DNA from: Mucilaginibacter sp. SG564 | GTDB taxonomy: Bacteria > Bacteroidota > Bacteroidia > Sphingobacteriales > Sphingobacteriaceae | Assembly: GCF_013149275.1 (NCBI RefSeq) | Contig: NZ_JABGNA010000012.1 | Coordinates: forward strand, 62,001-126,000 | DNA: 64,000 nt | Direction: 5' to 3' | Shown here: piece by piece, positions 1 to 8,149 of the stretch | Numbering within the stretch: position 1 is the stretch's first letter | Layout of the letters: the number at the start of each line of letters is the position of its first letter | The notes under the pieces: model-generated | The model's database searches: none | Told to the model about the DNA's origin: nothing | What the model saw: only the letters and a program-made list of their open reading frames with translations | Translations under genes and position numbers: made by a program

Positions 1-2288
1 ATACCTTTTGGTTTGCTGGCTTCGGCCTTTTCCTGGGCATCAACAACCGCTATGGTGATCATATTTACAATTTCACGAACCGAACTACCCAGTTGCAACA
101 CGTGCACCGGTTTTTTCAATCCCAATAATATAGGTCCTACAGCCTCGGCACCACCAATTTCCTGCAATAACTTGTAAGCAATGTTACCCGATTCCAGATT
201 AGGGAATATCAAAGTATTAGCTGGTTTTCCGTTTAGGGTTGAAAATGGGAAGTTATCTGCCAACAAATCGGAGTTGAGGGCAAAGTTGGCCTGCATATCA
301 CCATCAACTACCATATCCGGATATTGCTTGTGCAGCAATTTCACGGTTTCTCTTGTTTTTTCGGGAATGGGACCGTCATTTGAGCCAAAGTTAGAGTACG
401 ATAATACAGCTACCCGCGGACTGATGTTAAATTGTTTAACAGATTTTTCGATCAACACGGTAATATCTACCAGCTCTTGTACAGATGGGTTTTCGTTAAC
501 GGTGGTATCGCCAAAAAATACAGGCCCTTTTTGAGTGATCATCATGTACATACCTGCCACACGGTTCACTCCTTCTTCGGTACCGATAATTTGCAGAGCC
601 GGTTTAATGGTTGGAACATAATTTTTGGTTAAACCCGAGATAAGGGCATCGGCTCTGCCAAACTGCACCATGCAGGCACCGTAATAGTTACGGTCGCTCA
701 GCATTTTGCGGGCTTCAAATAAGGTTACTCCTCTGCGCTGGCGTTTTTTATACAGAAACTCGGCATACTCTTCCATGTTTTCACATTTCACACGAGGATC
801 GATGATCTGAACATCATCCAGGTCAAGGTCATTCTCGCGCATGATACGCCTGATCTTATCTTCGTTACCCAGTAATATCGGGGTGGCTATGCCTTCCTCT
901 TTTACTATCTGAGCCGATCTTAGTATTTTGTAATTATCAGCCTCGGCAAAAACTACACGCTTTGGGTTTTGCTTGGCTTTATTGGTGAGGTTACGCAGCA
1001 ATTTATCATTGGTGCCTAATCTTGATCGCAATTCTTCATAATAAGCTTCCCAATCTGTTATCGCTTTACGGGCGACTCCAGATTCCATGGCTGCCTTAGC
1101 AACGGCGGCCGATACTTCCACAATAAGTCTTTGATCCATCGGTTTAGGGATGATATAATCCCGTCCGAATTTAAGATTGGTAGTATTATAGGCCAGGTTT
1201 ACAGCTTCCGGAACCGGCTTTTTAGCCATTTCGGCAATAGCGTGTGTGGCGGCTATTTTCATGGCCTCGTTAATGGCAGTTGCCCGCACATCAAGCGCGC
1301 CCCTGAAAATATAGGGGAAACCCAATACGTTATTTACCTGGTTAGGATAATCAGAACGACCAGTGGCCATGATGATATCATCGCGGGTTTGTACCGCCAG
1401 ATCATAATCAACTTCGGGCACCGGGTTGGCCATTGCAAATACGATTGGCTTTTTGGCCATTGATTTCAACATATCCGCGTCAACCACGTTTGGCGCAGAA
1501 AGGCCAACAAAAACGTCGGCATTTTTCATGGCATCGGCCAATGTTTTGATATCTGTACGCGTGGTGGCAAACTCCAGCCTGATATCATCCAGATCAGTAC
1601 GCTCCGGTGTTAACAAACCATTGATGTCAAACATCACCAGATTTTCCTTTTTTACGCCCAGCGAAAGGTACATCTTGGTACACGATACCGCGGCGGCACC
1701 TGCACCGTTAACTACCATTTTTATCTTGTCGAGCTTTTTACCTTGTATTTCGCAGGCATTCATTAAAGCCGCACCGGATATAATGGCTGTGCCATGCTGA
1801 TCGTCGTGCATTACCGGGATATTCATTTCGGCTTTCAACCTGCGCTCGATCTCGAAACAGGTTGGAGCCGATATATCTTCCAGGTTAACGCCACCAAAGG
1901 TAGGTTCAAGCGCTTTTACAATAGTTACAAACTCATCTACACTTTTAGCATTTACCTCAAGGTCAAACACATCAATATCAGCATAGATCTTGAACAACAG
2001 TCCCTTCCCTTCCATTACTGGTTTGCTGGCCTCCGGGCCAATATTACCCAGGCCCAATACCGCAGTACCGTTACTGATAACCGCCACCAGGTTACCTTTG
2101 GCTGTATATTTATATACATCCTCTACATTTTCTGCTATGCGAAGACAAGGCTCTGCAACACCCGGCGAATACGCCATGGTAAGGTCGCGTTGTGAATTGG
2201 TTGGTTTGGTAGGTACTACCTGTATTTTCCCTGGACGACCTTGTGAGTGGTAGTTTAAGGCGTCCTGTTTACGGTTGTTCTTGTTCAT
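1..2288 (-). CDS. maeB: NADP-dependent malic enzyme with phosphotransacetylase-like C-terminal domain (partial, 3' end off the left edge)
   Basis: Oxidative decarboxylation of malate to pyruvate in the cytosol, giving NADPH. The minus-strand frame opens at ATG 2286-2288 and stays open for 762 codons to the left edge. The N-terminal half carries malic-enzyme signatures, including VMHDDQHGTA near residue 160 and a NAD(P)-binding VVNGAGAAA stretch. From about residue 430 the sequence is a PTA_PTB-type domain, which in this family is regulatory (acetyl-CoA binding) and not known to be catalytic. The usual length is about 755-765 residues, so almost nothing is missing. The cut comes from the window edge, not from decay. 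Confidence 0.95.
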   Translation of the reverse strand, partial: MNKNNRKQDALNYHSQGRPGKIQVVPTKPTNSQRDLTMAYSPGVAEPCLRIAENVEDVYKYTAKGNLVAVISNGTAVLGLGNIGPEASKPVMEGKGLLFKIYADIDVFDLEVNAKSVDEFVTIVKALEPTFGGVNLEDISAPTCFEIERRLKAEMNIPVMHDDQHGTAIISGAALMNACEIQGKKLDKIKMVVNGAGAAAVSCTKMYLSLGVKKENLVMFDINGLLTPERTDLDDIRLEFATTRTDIKTLADAMKNADVFVGLSAPNVVDADMLKSMAKKPIVFAMANPVPEVDYDLAVQTRDDIIMATGRSDYPNQVNNVLGFPYIFRGALDVRATAINEAMKIAATHAIAEMAKKPVPEAVNLAYNTTNLKFGRDYIIPKPMDQRLIVEVSAAVAKAAMESGVARKAITDWEAYYEELRSRLGTNDKLLRNLTNKAKQNPKRVVFAEADNYKILRSAQIVKEEGIATPILLGNEDKIRRIMRENDLDLDDVQIIDPRVKCENMEEYAEFLYKKRQRRGVTLFEARKMLSDRNYYGACMVQFGRADALISGLTKNYVPTIKPALQIIGTEEGVNRVAGMYMMITQKGPVFFGDTTVNENPSVQELVDITVLIEKSVKQFNISPRVAVLSYSNFGSNDGPIPEKTRETVKLLHKQYPDMVVDGDMQANFALNSDLLADNFPFSTLNGKPANTLIFPNLESGNIAYKLLQEIGGAEAVGPILLGLKKPVHVLQLGSSVREIVNMITIAVVDAQEKAEASKPKG

Positions 2289-2340
2289 TTTCTCAAAATT
2301 CAAGCGCTCAAAATTACAATTCTTTTTATGGTAACCCGAA

Positions 2341-2377
2341 TAAAAAAGCCCGGCTTTGAAATGCATCAAAACCGGGC
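2341..2377 (-). terminator. Rho-independent terminator of the lytic transglycosylase gene
   Basis: GCCCGG (2348-2353) pairs with CCGGGC (2372-2377). Read on the minus strand the stem is followed by a run of T (complement of the A-run 2342-2347). It lies between the stop of the transglycosylase gene and the start of maeB, so it separates the two units. Confidence 0.8.
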
Positions 2378-2457
2378 CCCTCATATTCAGGTATTTAATA
2401 TTTTTTCACTGTCAATTTCACTTATCGGTATAGCTTTCCGTGTCTAAGTCCCTGCAA

Positions 2458-3687
2458 TTATAAAACTCTTTTGGTGTGAGGACTTACTGCCGCGCTGGTC
2501 GAGTCATCATCTCCGTTACTTACTTTGATGCTCACACCAACAGGGGCACGATTACTTTTCAGATGGTTCCAAACTTTCAGATCCTGCACTTCAACTCCAA
2601 ATTTATCGGCAATGGAGGCCAAAGTTTCGCCTTTTCGAACCCGGTGGCGGGATGGCATTTTACGTTCAGGCTTATTTTCGGTATAAGAAGCATAGCTCAC
2701 TTTTGGTTCCGGAGCTGCTGCATCACCGCCATTCAATACATTATATAAAACGGCATAGTTTTCCTTTGCTACCTGCGGCAATATCAATCTTCGCGGCAAC
2801 TTTGGTGAACCGTTAACTATTAATCTTCTGTAAGCCGGGTTTAATATAGCCAACTCATTGATGTTTACCTTAAGGGCTTGCGATATGCTGCTCAGGGCCA
2901 CATATTTTTTAACCATAACCGTATCAGTCTTCAACGAAAAGTTACAGCCTTGTGGAACAATGTTATGTTTATTAAAATAATGCATTATATAATTTACCGC
3001 TATAAAAGCAGGCACATAACCACGGGTTTCGGCAGGCAGATATTGACGGGCGCTCCAAAAATCATTGGCACCTGCTTTTTCAACCGCGCGCTCTACATTG
3101 CTTTTGCCGCAATTGTATGATGCGATAGCCAAAAGCCAATCGCCAAATTCCTGGTAGGCGTCTTTTAAATAAGCTGCGGCGGCATAAGTGGCTTGTATTG
3201 GGTCGCGACGTTCGTCAACATAGCTATCCATATTTAAACCATATAATTTGGCTGTGGTAAACATAAACTGCCATGGCCCGGTTGCCCCTACTCTTGATAC
3301 CGCGTTAGGATCAAGCTTTGATTCAACTATCGACAGGAATTTTATCTCTTCGGGTATACCAGCATCGTGGAATGCTTTTTCGTAGATAGGAAAATAATAT
3401 TTGGAAAGACCGATCACCTGCCCCATCTCATCGCGGTTTTGCATGTACAGATCGATATAGCTCTGTACGTACTCATTATATTCCAGCGGGATGTCTTTGC
3501 TGATGGAATCTAAACGGCGTTCATAAATACCCCTTAATGGTGCCGGGCCCGCAGGCTGGGCAACGGCTTTCCGAAGGATGGTATCCTGTGCGATATTTGG
3601 CCATTGAAATGTTGATCTTGAAGAAGCGTTTGCGTAAACAATTTGCAGTAGTAAAAAGCAGATAGTAAGCGTAAATAGTTTCTTCAT
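2458..3687 (-). CDS. Membrane-bound lytic murein transglycosylase (MltD-like) with LysM domain
   Basis: A secreted peptidoglycan-cleaving enzyme of the MltD type, 409 residues. There is an N-terminal signal peptide (residues 1-22). The SLT domain runs from about residue 95 to 240, with the catalytic Glu122 in IVESKLDPNAVS followed by GATGPWQFM and, later, an AIASYNCG motif. A C-terminal LysM peptidoglycan-binding module (about 345-390, HRVRKGETLASIADKFGV) anchors it to the sacculus. It has its own terminator at 2341-2377. The family is clear; the exact cleavage site and anchoring (periplasmic or outer-membrane) cannot be read from the sequence. Confidence 0.93.
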   Translation of the reverse strand: MKKLFTLTICFLLLQIVYANASSRSTFQWPNIAQDTILRKAVAQPAGPAPLRGIYERRLDSISKDIPLEYNEYVQSYIDLYMQNRDEMGQVIGLSKYYFPIYEKAFHDAGIPEEIKFLSIVESKLDPNAVSRVGATGPWQFMFTTAKLYGLNMDSYVDERRDPIQATYAAAAYLKDAYQEFGDWLLAIASYNCGKSNVERAVEKAGANDFWSARQYLPAETRGYVPAFIAVNYIMHYFNKHNIVPQGCNFSLKTDTVMVKKYVALSSISQALKVNINELAILNPAYRRLIVNGSPKLPRRLILPQVAKENYAVLYNVLNGGDAAAPEPKVSYASYTENKPERKMPSRHRVRKGETLASIADKFGVEVQDLKVWNHLKSNRAPVGVSIKVSNGDDDSTSAAVSPHTKRVL

Positions 3688-3755
3688 TCTTTAGGGATTT
3701 AATTTAACCAAAGACTATAATCAACGAGGGATATCTTACTAAATTATTAAATTTT

Positions 3756-5180
3756 TTAAAGTTCAAGGAAATATTTTGAAAAATTCAACAGTTCCTGTTC
3801 GTTAAAATGCTTAGCAAGTAATTGTAAACCTAACGGCAAACCTTTGCTATTATTGCCAACAGGCAGCGAAATAGCGGGTACACCAGCTAAGGATGCCTGT
3901 ACGGTAAAAATATCCGAAAGATACGTTACTACCGGATCTTTTTCTTCTTTACCTATAGCAAACGCAGGTTCCGGAGCTGTGGGTACCAGTATAAAATCAT
4001 ACTCCTTGAGGATCTCGTCGGTTTTTTCCCTGATCAGTCGGCGCACTTTCTGGGCTTTGGCATAATAGGCGTCATAATATCCGGCGCTCAATACAAACGT
4101 GCCCAGCATAATGCGACGTTTTACTTCTTTACCAAAACCTTCAGACCGGGAACGTTTATAGGTTGATTGCAGATCATCAGCTGCAGGACTGCGATAACCA
4201 TAATGCACCCCATCGTACCTGGCCAGATTTGATGAAGCTTCGGCCATGGCTAAAATATAGTAGGCCGGTACCAGATAATCCAGTTGCTCAAAAGCGATAG
4301 GTGTTACCGTATGCCCTTCTGCACGCAGTTTATCAATATATTTTACCAGTACATCCTTTACCTCGTTATCAACACCGGGACTGGAGATAGCTTCCTGCAA
4401 ATAGGCGATCTTCTTTTTGCCTGTTTTTTCGATATGTTCAGAAAACGCGGGTACTTCTTGTTGAGCCAGTGTACTATCGTAATCATCAGGACCGGCCATA
4501 ACCTCCAATAACAGAGCAGCATCCTCTACCGACCTGGTAATTGGGCCAACCTGGTCAAATGACGAAGCGAAAGCGATGATACCATGCCTGGAAATACGGC
4601 CATAAGTAGGTTTTAAACCGATAACACCACAAAATGAAGCTGGTTGCCTTACAGAGCCGCCGGTGTCTGTACCGATAGCCGCATGGCACATATTGGCCTG
4701 TACGGCAACCGCCGAGCCCCCTGATGAACCACCCGAAACCCTGGTCTCGTCGGCCATATTTTTTACCGGACCGAAATAAGAGGTTTCATTAGCTCCGCCC
4801 ATGGCAAACTCATCGCAATTGCAGCGGCCAATAATAATCACGTCTTCGGCCAGTAAACGTTCAACAATCGTTGATGAATAAATGGAGGTGAAATCTTTTA
4901 ATATTTTGGATGAGGCACTTACCTGGTGCCCCTTATAGCAGATGTTATCTTTTATGGCGATAACCATTCCGGCCAGTTTGCCGGCAGTGCCGTTTTTTAT
5001 ACGGTCGTCAATGTTTTTTGCATTGATCAATGCTTCTTCTTCAAACACCTCGTTGAAGGCATTCAAATGAGCATTTTTTTTAATTTGATCAAGATAGTTT
5101 TTTACCAGTCCTTCAACGGTAATTTCCGCACGTTGCAGCCCACTCCTTATTTCACTTAAAGAGGAATAAAATTTAGCCAT
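3756..5180 (-). CDS. gatA: Asp-tRNA(Asn)/Glu-tRNA(Gln) amidotransferase subunit A
   Basis: Amidase subunit of the GatCAB complex, which converts misacylated Glu-tRNA(Gln) or Asp-tRNA(Asn) to the amide form. The amidase-signature catalytic triad can be placed: Lys77 in AIKDNI, the cis-Ser at about 152 in GGSSGGS, and the nucleophile Ser176 in TDTGGSVRQP. The length of 474 residues is normal. gatB and gatC are not in this window. A strong hairpin with a T-run ends about 10 bp upstream of the start codon (see 5190-5236), which raises a question about how the gene is transcribed. Confidence 0.97.
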   Translation of the reverse strand: MAKFYSSLSEIRSGLQRAEITVEGLVKNYLDQIKKNAHLNAFNEVFEEEALINAKNIDDRIKNGTAGKLAGMVIAIKDNICYKGHQVSASSKILKDFTSIYSSTIVERLLAEDVIIIGRCNCDEFAMGGANETSYFGPVKNMADETRVSGGSSGGSAVAVQANMCHAAIGTDTGGSVRQPASFCGVIGLKPTYGRISRHGIIAFASSFDQVGPITRSVEDAALLLEVMAGPDDYDSTLAQQEVPAFSEHIEKTGKKKIAYLQEAISSPGVDNEVKDVLVKYIDKLRAEGHTVTPIAFEQLDYLVPAYYILAMAEASSNLARYDGVHYGYRSPAADDLQSTYKRSRSEGFGKEVKRRIMLGTFVLSAGYYDAYYAKAQKVRRLIREKTDEILKEYDFILVPTAPEPAFAIGKEEKDPVVTYLSDIFTVQASLAGVPAISLPVGNNSKGLPLGLQLLAKHFNEQELLNFSKYFLEL

Positions 5181-5189
5181 GGGGCTAAA

Positions 5190-5236
5190 ATAAAAAACTT
5201 ATCTGTTGAAATACGAAATAATTCAACAGATAAGTT
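5190..5236 (-). terminator. Perfect 15-bp hairpin with T-run just upstream of gatA
   Basis: AACTTATCTGTTGAA (5196-5210) pairs perfectly with TTCAACAGATAAGTT (5222-5236) around an 11-nt loop. On the minus strand it is followed by TTTTTT (5196-5191). It can terminate transcription coming from the TatA gene. Because the gatA start codon is only 10 bp further on, it may also act as an attenuator. Confidence 0.75.
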
Positions 5237-5252
5237 CATATGCAATAAACTA

Positions 5253-5331
5253 AAGTATCAAGTAGCCAGCATCAAGTATCAAGACAGCTACATTAAAGCC
5301 TTCAAATTTTGATACTCGCTACTTGATACCT
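5253..5331. repeat. Dispersed palindromic repeat, 'TATCAAGTA' family, copy 1
   Basis: The left arm starts GTATCAAGTAGCCAGCATCA and continues with further ATCAAG words. The right arm (5308-5331) is its inverted counterpart, TTGATACTCGCTACTTGATA. The element lies directly downstream of the TatA stop codon. Related copies are at 26057, 29778, 34978 and 49565, with a half copy at 38782. Confidence 0.85.
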
Positions 5332-5336
5332 AAATA

Positions 5337-5513
5337 CTAAGCTTTTGGTTTCTCTTCGGTAGTGCTTGTATTGCTTTCGCCGTTTTGTGCGTCTTTAAAT
5401 TCTTTAACGCCTTTTCCTAAACCTCTCATTAGTTCAGGTATTTTTTTACCGCCAAACAATAAAAGTATTGCAATGATGATCAGAATGATTTCTGGTGCGC
5501 CTAATCCACCCAT
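5337..5513 (-). CDS. tatA: Sec-independent protein translocase TatA/E-type subunit
   Basis: A 58-residue small membrane protein. It has one N-terminal hydrophobic helix (IILIIIAILLLFGGKKIPEL, residues 9-28), the typical FGGKK-IPEL hinge, a short amphipathic helix with GLGKGVKEFKDA, and a polar tail ending in EEKPKA. TatA proteins form the pore of the twin-arginine translocase in the inner membrane. The start is ATG 5511-5513. It follows a longer TatA/B-type gene on the same strand. No tatC is present in the window. Confidence 0.92.
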   Translation of the reverse strand: MGGLGAPEIILIIIAILLLFGGKKIPELMRGLGKGVKEFKDAQNGESNTSTTEEKPKA

Positions 5514-5556
5514 GATTTTTAAGTTTTATGTTATGTAAATATTATTATGACTTGTG

Positions 5557-5991
5557 TTATTCGTGTTCTGTTTTAACAGGATCTGTTGTTGTTTTCTTAG
5601 TCAGATCGATGTTGTGCGTTTCCGCTGCCGGCTCCTCTTCATGTGTATGTACGTAAGTATCCGAGATAGGGATTGTATTGGGTACAGAACCATGTATAGG
5701 ATGTGTTGTCTCCTCAACAACCTCTGCGGTTGTGTGTTCTGTAGTATTTTCTTCAACGGCGGGCGTATCTTGCACCTTGGTTTCGGTTTTCTTGTCTTCG
5801 TAGTTGTTGATCTGGTTATTGATCTCGCGTTTTACATCCTCAGATGCATCTTTAAAATCACGGATGCCTTTGCCTAAACCGCGTGCCAGCTCAGGTAGCT
5901 TATCACCTCCAAAAAGCATTAATGCTGCAAAAAGTATCAGTACCATTTCGCTCGTACCAATATTTAAAAATAAAAAAACTGAACTTAGCAT
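5557..5991 (-). CDS. Twin-arginine translocase TatA/TatB-type subunit with long acidic tail
   Basis: 144 residues. An N-terminal helix (about 9-27) is followed by FGGDKLPELARGLGKGIRDFKDASEDVKREI, the TatA/B amphipathic helix. A tail of about 80 residues is rich in Thr, Glu and His and is low-complexity. The longer charged tail suggests a TatB-like role, but TatA and TatB cannot be separated reliably by sequence in Bacteroidota. A consensus -7 box at 6011-6018 places its promoter just upstream. With the following 58-residue tatA it probably forms a two-gene unit. Confidence 0.85.
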   Translation of the reverse strand: MLSSVFLFLNIGTSEMVLILFAALMLFGGDKLPELARGLGKGIRDFKDASEDVKREINNQINNYEDKKTETKVQDTPAVEENTTEHTTAEVVEETTHPIHGSVPNTIPISDTYVHTHEEEPAAETHNIDLTKKTTTDPVKTEHE

Positions 5992-6010
5992 AGCATTTAA
6001 ATTAAGGTTA

Positions 6011-6018
6011 CAAATATA
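6011..6018 (-). promoter_or_regulatory. Predicted -7 box of the tat pair
   Basis: TATATTTG on the minus strand matches the Bacteroidota -7 consensus TAnnTTTG exactly. It ends 19 bp before the start codon at 5991, giving a predicted leader of roughly 15 nt. The -33 element is weak. Confidence 0.5.
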
Positions 6019-6050
6019 TACAATTAAATTTTCATAAAGTTCATAACTAA

Positions 6051-7343
6051 TTAGTTAGGTGCAAGCCACGTTTTAGGATTGGTTGGATCCTTCACTTTAT
6101 AAACCTCAAAGTGAACCTCCGTTTCCCCGGTCGACGAATCTGTTGCCACCGTTCCTAATGTTTGCTTGGTACTCACTTTTTGCCCCCTGGCCACACTAAC
6201 CGACCGTAAATTGGCATACACTGTAAAATATTCCCCGTGTACTATCATCACCAAATAGGTTCCGCTTACGTCAACAACCCTTACCACGGTACCATCAAAT
6301 ACCGCCCTTACCGAACTTCCCGGGTTGGTTCTGATATCAATACCAGTACTCTCGCTCTTAATACCCTCCGGCGTGGTGTACATGCCAAAACCCTGGGTTA
6401 TTACCCCATTGGCAACAGGCCATGGTAAACGACCGCGGTTACCTAAAAAGTCATTTGACAATTTAGCTGCCTCAGGTGTCGCGTTCAGCACACTCGACTC
6501 GCTCCTTGTCACTGGTTTAGCCGGGGTTACAGGAGCTGGCTTGTTTTCGGCCTTCGCTTTAGCCGCCGCTATTCTGGCGGCCTCTCTGGCTTCAGCCTCG
6601 GCCTTGCGCCGGGCTTCTTCAATTTCCCTGCGGATAGTTGCAGCAATTTCCCTGTTGGTTTTGGCTATTTTTGCCTGAACCTCCCGTTGTTGCTGTTTCA
6701 ACTGCCCTTCGTGCTGCGACAGGTCGCTCACTACTTTTACCTGGTTATTTTTTTCTTTACCAAGCGTTTCTTTTTCTTTTTGCTGATCGGCCAGCAGGTT
6801 ACTTTTCTCCTGCTTATTCTTATCCAGCTCATTTATTTTTACATGCAGCTCTTTCTGGGTTCCCTGTATGTAACCCGCCTGACGCTCGCGGTAGGTTCCA
6901 AACTGTTGTAAATATTTTAATCGTTTATAGGCCTGGTTAAAATCTCGCGAAGCGAAAATAAACATAAGCTTATTGTAGGCACTTTGATTGCGATAGGCAA
7001 AAAGCACCATGGCTGCATATTCCTTTTTTAGCTGGTCGAGCTGGTTTTGTAAGCTATGTACGGTATTATTGCTCTCAGAGATTTGATTATCTAAATTTCT
7101 TACCTCCGAGTTGATGATATTTATTTTCTCTTCCCTCAGGCTTATTTGCGCTTTTAATAAACTCAACTGCTTTAAAGTAGCTTTTTTATTTTTTGAGGTT
7201 TCCTGGTAATCTTTATTCAGTTGTTCCAGTTCATCAGACAGTTTATCACGTCGGCGTTTTAAATCCTGGCTGCTTTGCGCATGCACATCAATTACTATAA
7301 ATACCGCTATTATAAAAAATACTGCTTTTAAAAATTTCATCAA
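6051..7343 (-). CDS. EnvC-like murein hydrolase activator (degenerate M23 peptidase domain)
   Basis: 430 residues: signal peptide (1-22), a long coiled coil (about 25-250, rich in Lys, Glu and Gln), an Ala/Pro linker, and a C-terminal LytM/M23 domain (about 310-430). The metal-site signature is degenerate. The usual HxGxD reads STGID, lacking the first His, and the usual HxH reads VHFE, lacking the first His of the pair. This pattern is typical of EnvC/NlpD-type proteins, which activate cell-wall amidases at division instead of cleaving peptidoglycan. It is the last gene of the flippase-dut-TPR-DUF4292 operon, 14 bp after the previous stop. Confidence 0.88.
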   Translation of the reverse strand: MMKFLKAVFFIIAVFIVIDVHAQSSQDLKRRRDKLSDELEQLNKDYQETSKNKKATLKQLSLLKAQISLREEKINIINSEVRNLDNQISESNNTVHSLQNQLDQLKKEYAAMVLFAYRNQSAYNKLMFIFASRDFNQAYKRLKYLQQFGTYRERQAGYIQGTQKELHVKINELDKNKQEKSNLLADQQKEKETLGKEKNNQVKVVSDLSQHEGQLKQQQREVQAKIAKTNREIAATIRREIEEARRKAEAEAREAARIAAAKAKAENKPAPVTPAKPVTRSESSVLNATPEAAKLSNDFLGNRGRLPWPVANGVITQGFGMYTTPEGIKSESTGIDIRTNPGSSVRAVFDGTVVRVVDVSGTYLVMIVHGEYFTVYANLRSVSVARGQKVSTKQTLGTVATDSSTGETEVHFEVYKVKDPTNPKTWLAPN

Positions 7344-7357
7344 ACAAACATAATTAA

Positions 7358-8149
7358 TTATTTGGCCGGCTCGTAATTGTCAGGAATATTGAATGGATAT
7401 TCCTGCTGTACGTCAAAGTCGGCCTTTGTATAATGCAAATTAACCTGTATTTTTTTATCTTTTACTACCGATGCGATATCTATTTGTGATGGCATTACCC
7501 TATTAGTTGCCTGGATAAAGCTATTATTAACAACCTGCAATGACTGTCCTTCGCTTTGATTAGACAAATTTGTTTGGGTAACTTTTAAATCGGCACCTAA
7601 AACCAGCTTATATAACAGGTCCTGCAAGCTACCGCTCAGCGTAGTGTTTCCATCAGCATTGGTCAGGTCGGCTTTTTCATTGAGCAGTTCAGGTACGGCA
7701 TTACCTATCAACAATGACTCCAGCGTTTTATAATTAACCTGGCTGCTGGCATATTTATATACGTAACTAAAAGGTTTGCGCAGATACACTCCCTGTAAAC
7801 GATTGATGAGCAGTATACTATCAGGCGTGATCAAAGCCCTGGCTGCTTCAACACCTAAAATGGCGGTAATGGAAACCCATATTCTTTTATCGCGCTCAAT
7901 GCGAATGTTAAGGGTAACATCATTACTATTACCATTAATATTGAGCTTGGTTTTGGCTTTACCAGAAAAGGTGTTAAAGTTTACCTGTTTAGCTCTTATG
8001 GCACTTAGCTGGCTGCTTAACTTATTATCAACAGGCTTTGCCGATGAATCGGCTTTGCGGGCTACCAAAACCTGTTTACGGGCCTTACAGCTCACCATAA
8101 TCAGCAGGCAACATGCTATTAATAATTTACTCGCTATATTTTTTCTCAT
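7358..8149 (-). CDS. DUF4292 domain lipoprotein
   Basis: 263 residues with a lipoprotein signal (LLIACCLLIMVSCK, Cys near 21). The rest is a beta-rich DUF4292 domain whose fold family resembles LolA/LolB- and LppX-like lipoprotein carriers (family knowledge). The function is not established. Its start lies inside the end of the upstream TPR gene (23-bp overlap), and it is followed at 14 bp by the EnvC-like gene. A role in envelope assembly is inferred from the operon. Confidence 0.85.
   Translation of the reverse strand: MRKNIASKLLIACCLLIMVSCKARKQVLVARKADSSAKPVDNKLSSQLSAIRAKQVNFNTFSGKAKTKLNINGNSNDVTLNIRIERDKRIWVSITAILGVEAARALITPDSILLINRLQGVYLRKPFSYVYKYASSQVNYKTLESLLIGNAVPELLNEKADLTNADGNTTLSGSLQDLLYKLVLGADLKVTQTNLSNQSEGQSLQVVNNSFIQATNRVMPSQIDIASVVKDKKIQVNLHYTKADFDVQQEYPFNIPDNYEPAK

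Noticed and set aside
181..2253. Plus-strand open frames within the first 2.3 kb
   Set aside because: All are antisense to malic enzyme, which has full-length family motifs on the minus strand.
5253..5331. CRISPR-like reading of the TATCAAGTA repeats
   Set aside because: Arms are inverted, copies are kilobases apart, and there are no regular spacers or cas genes.
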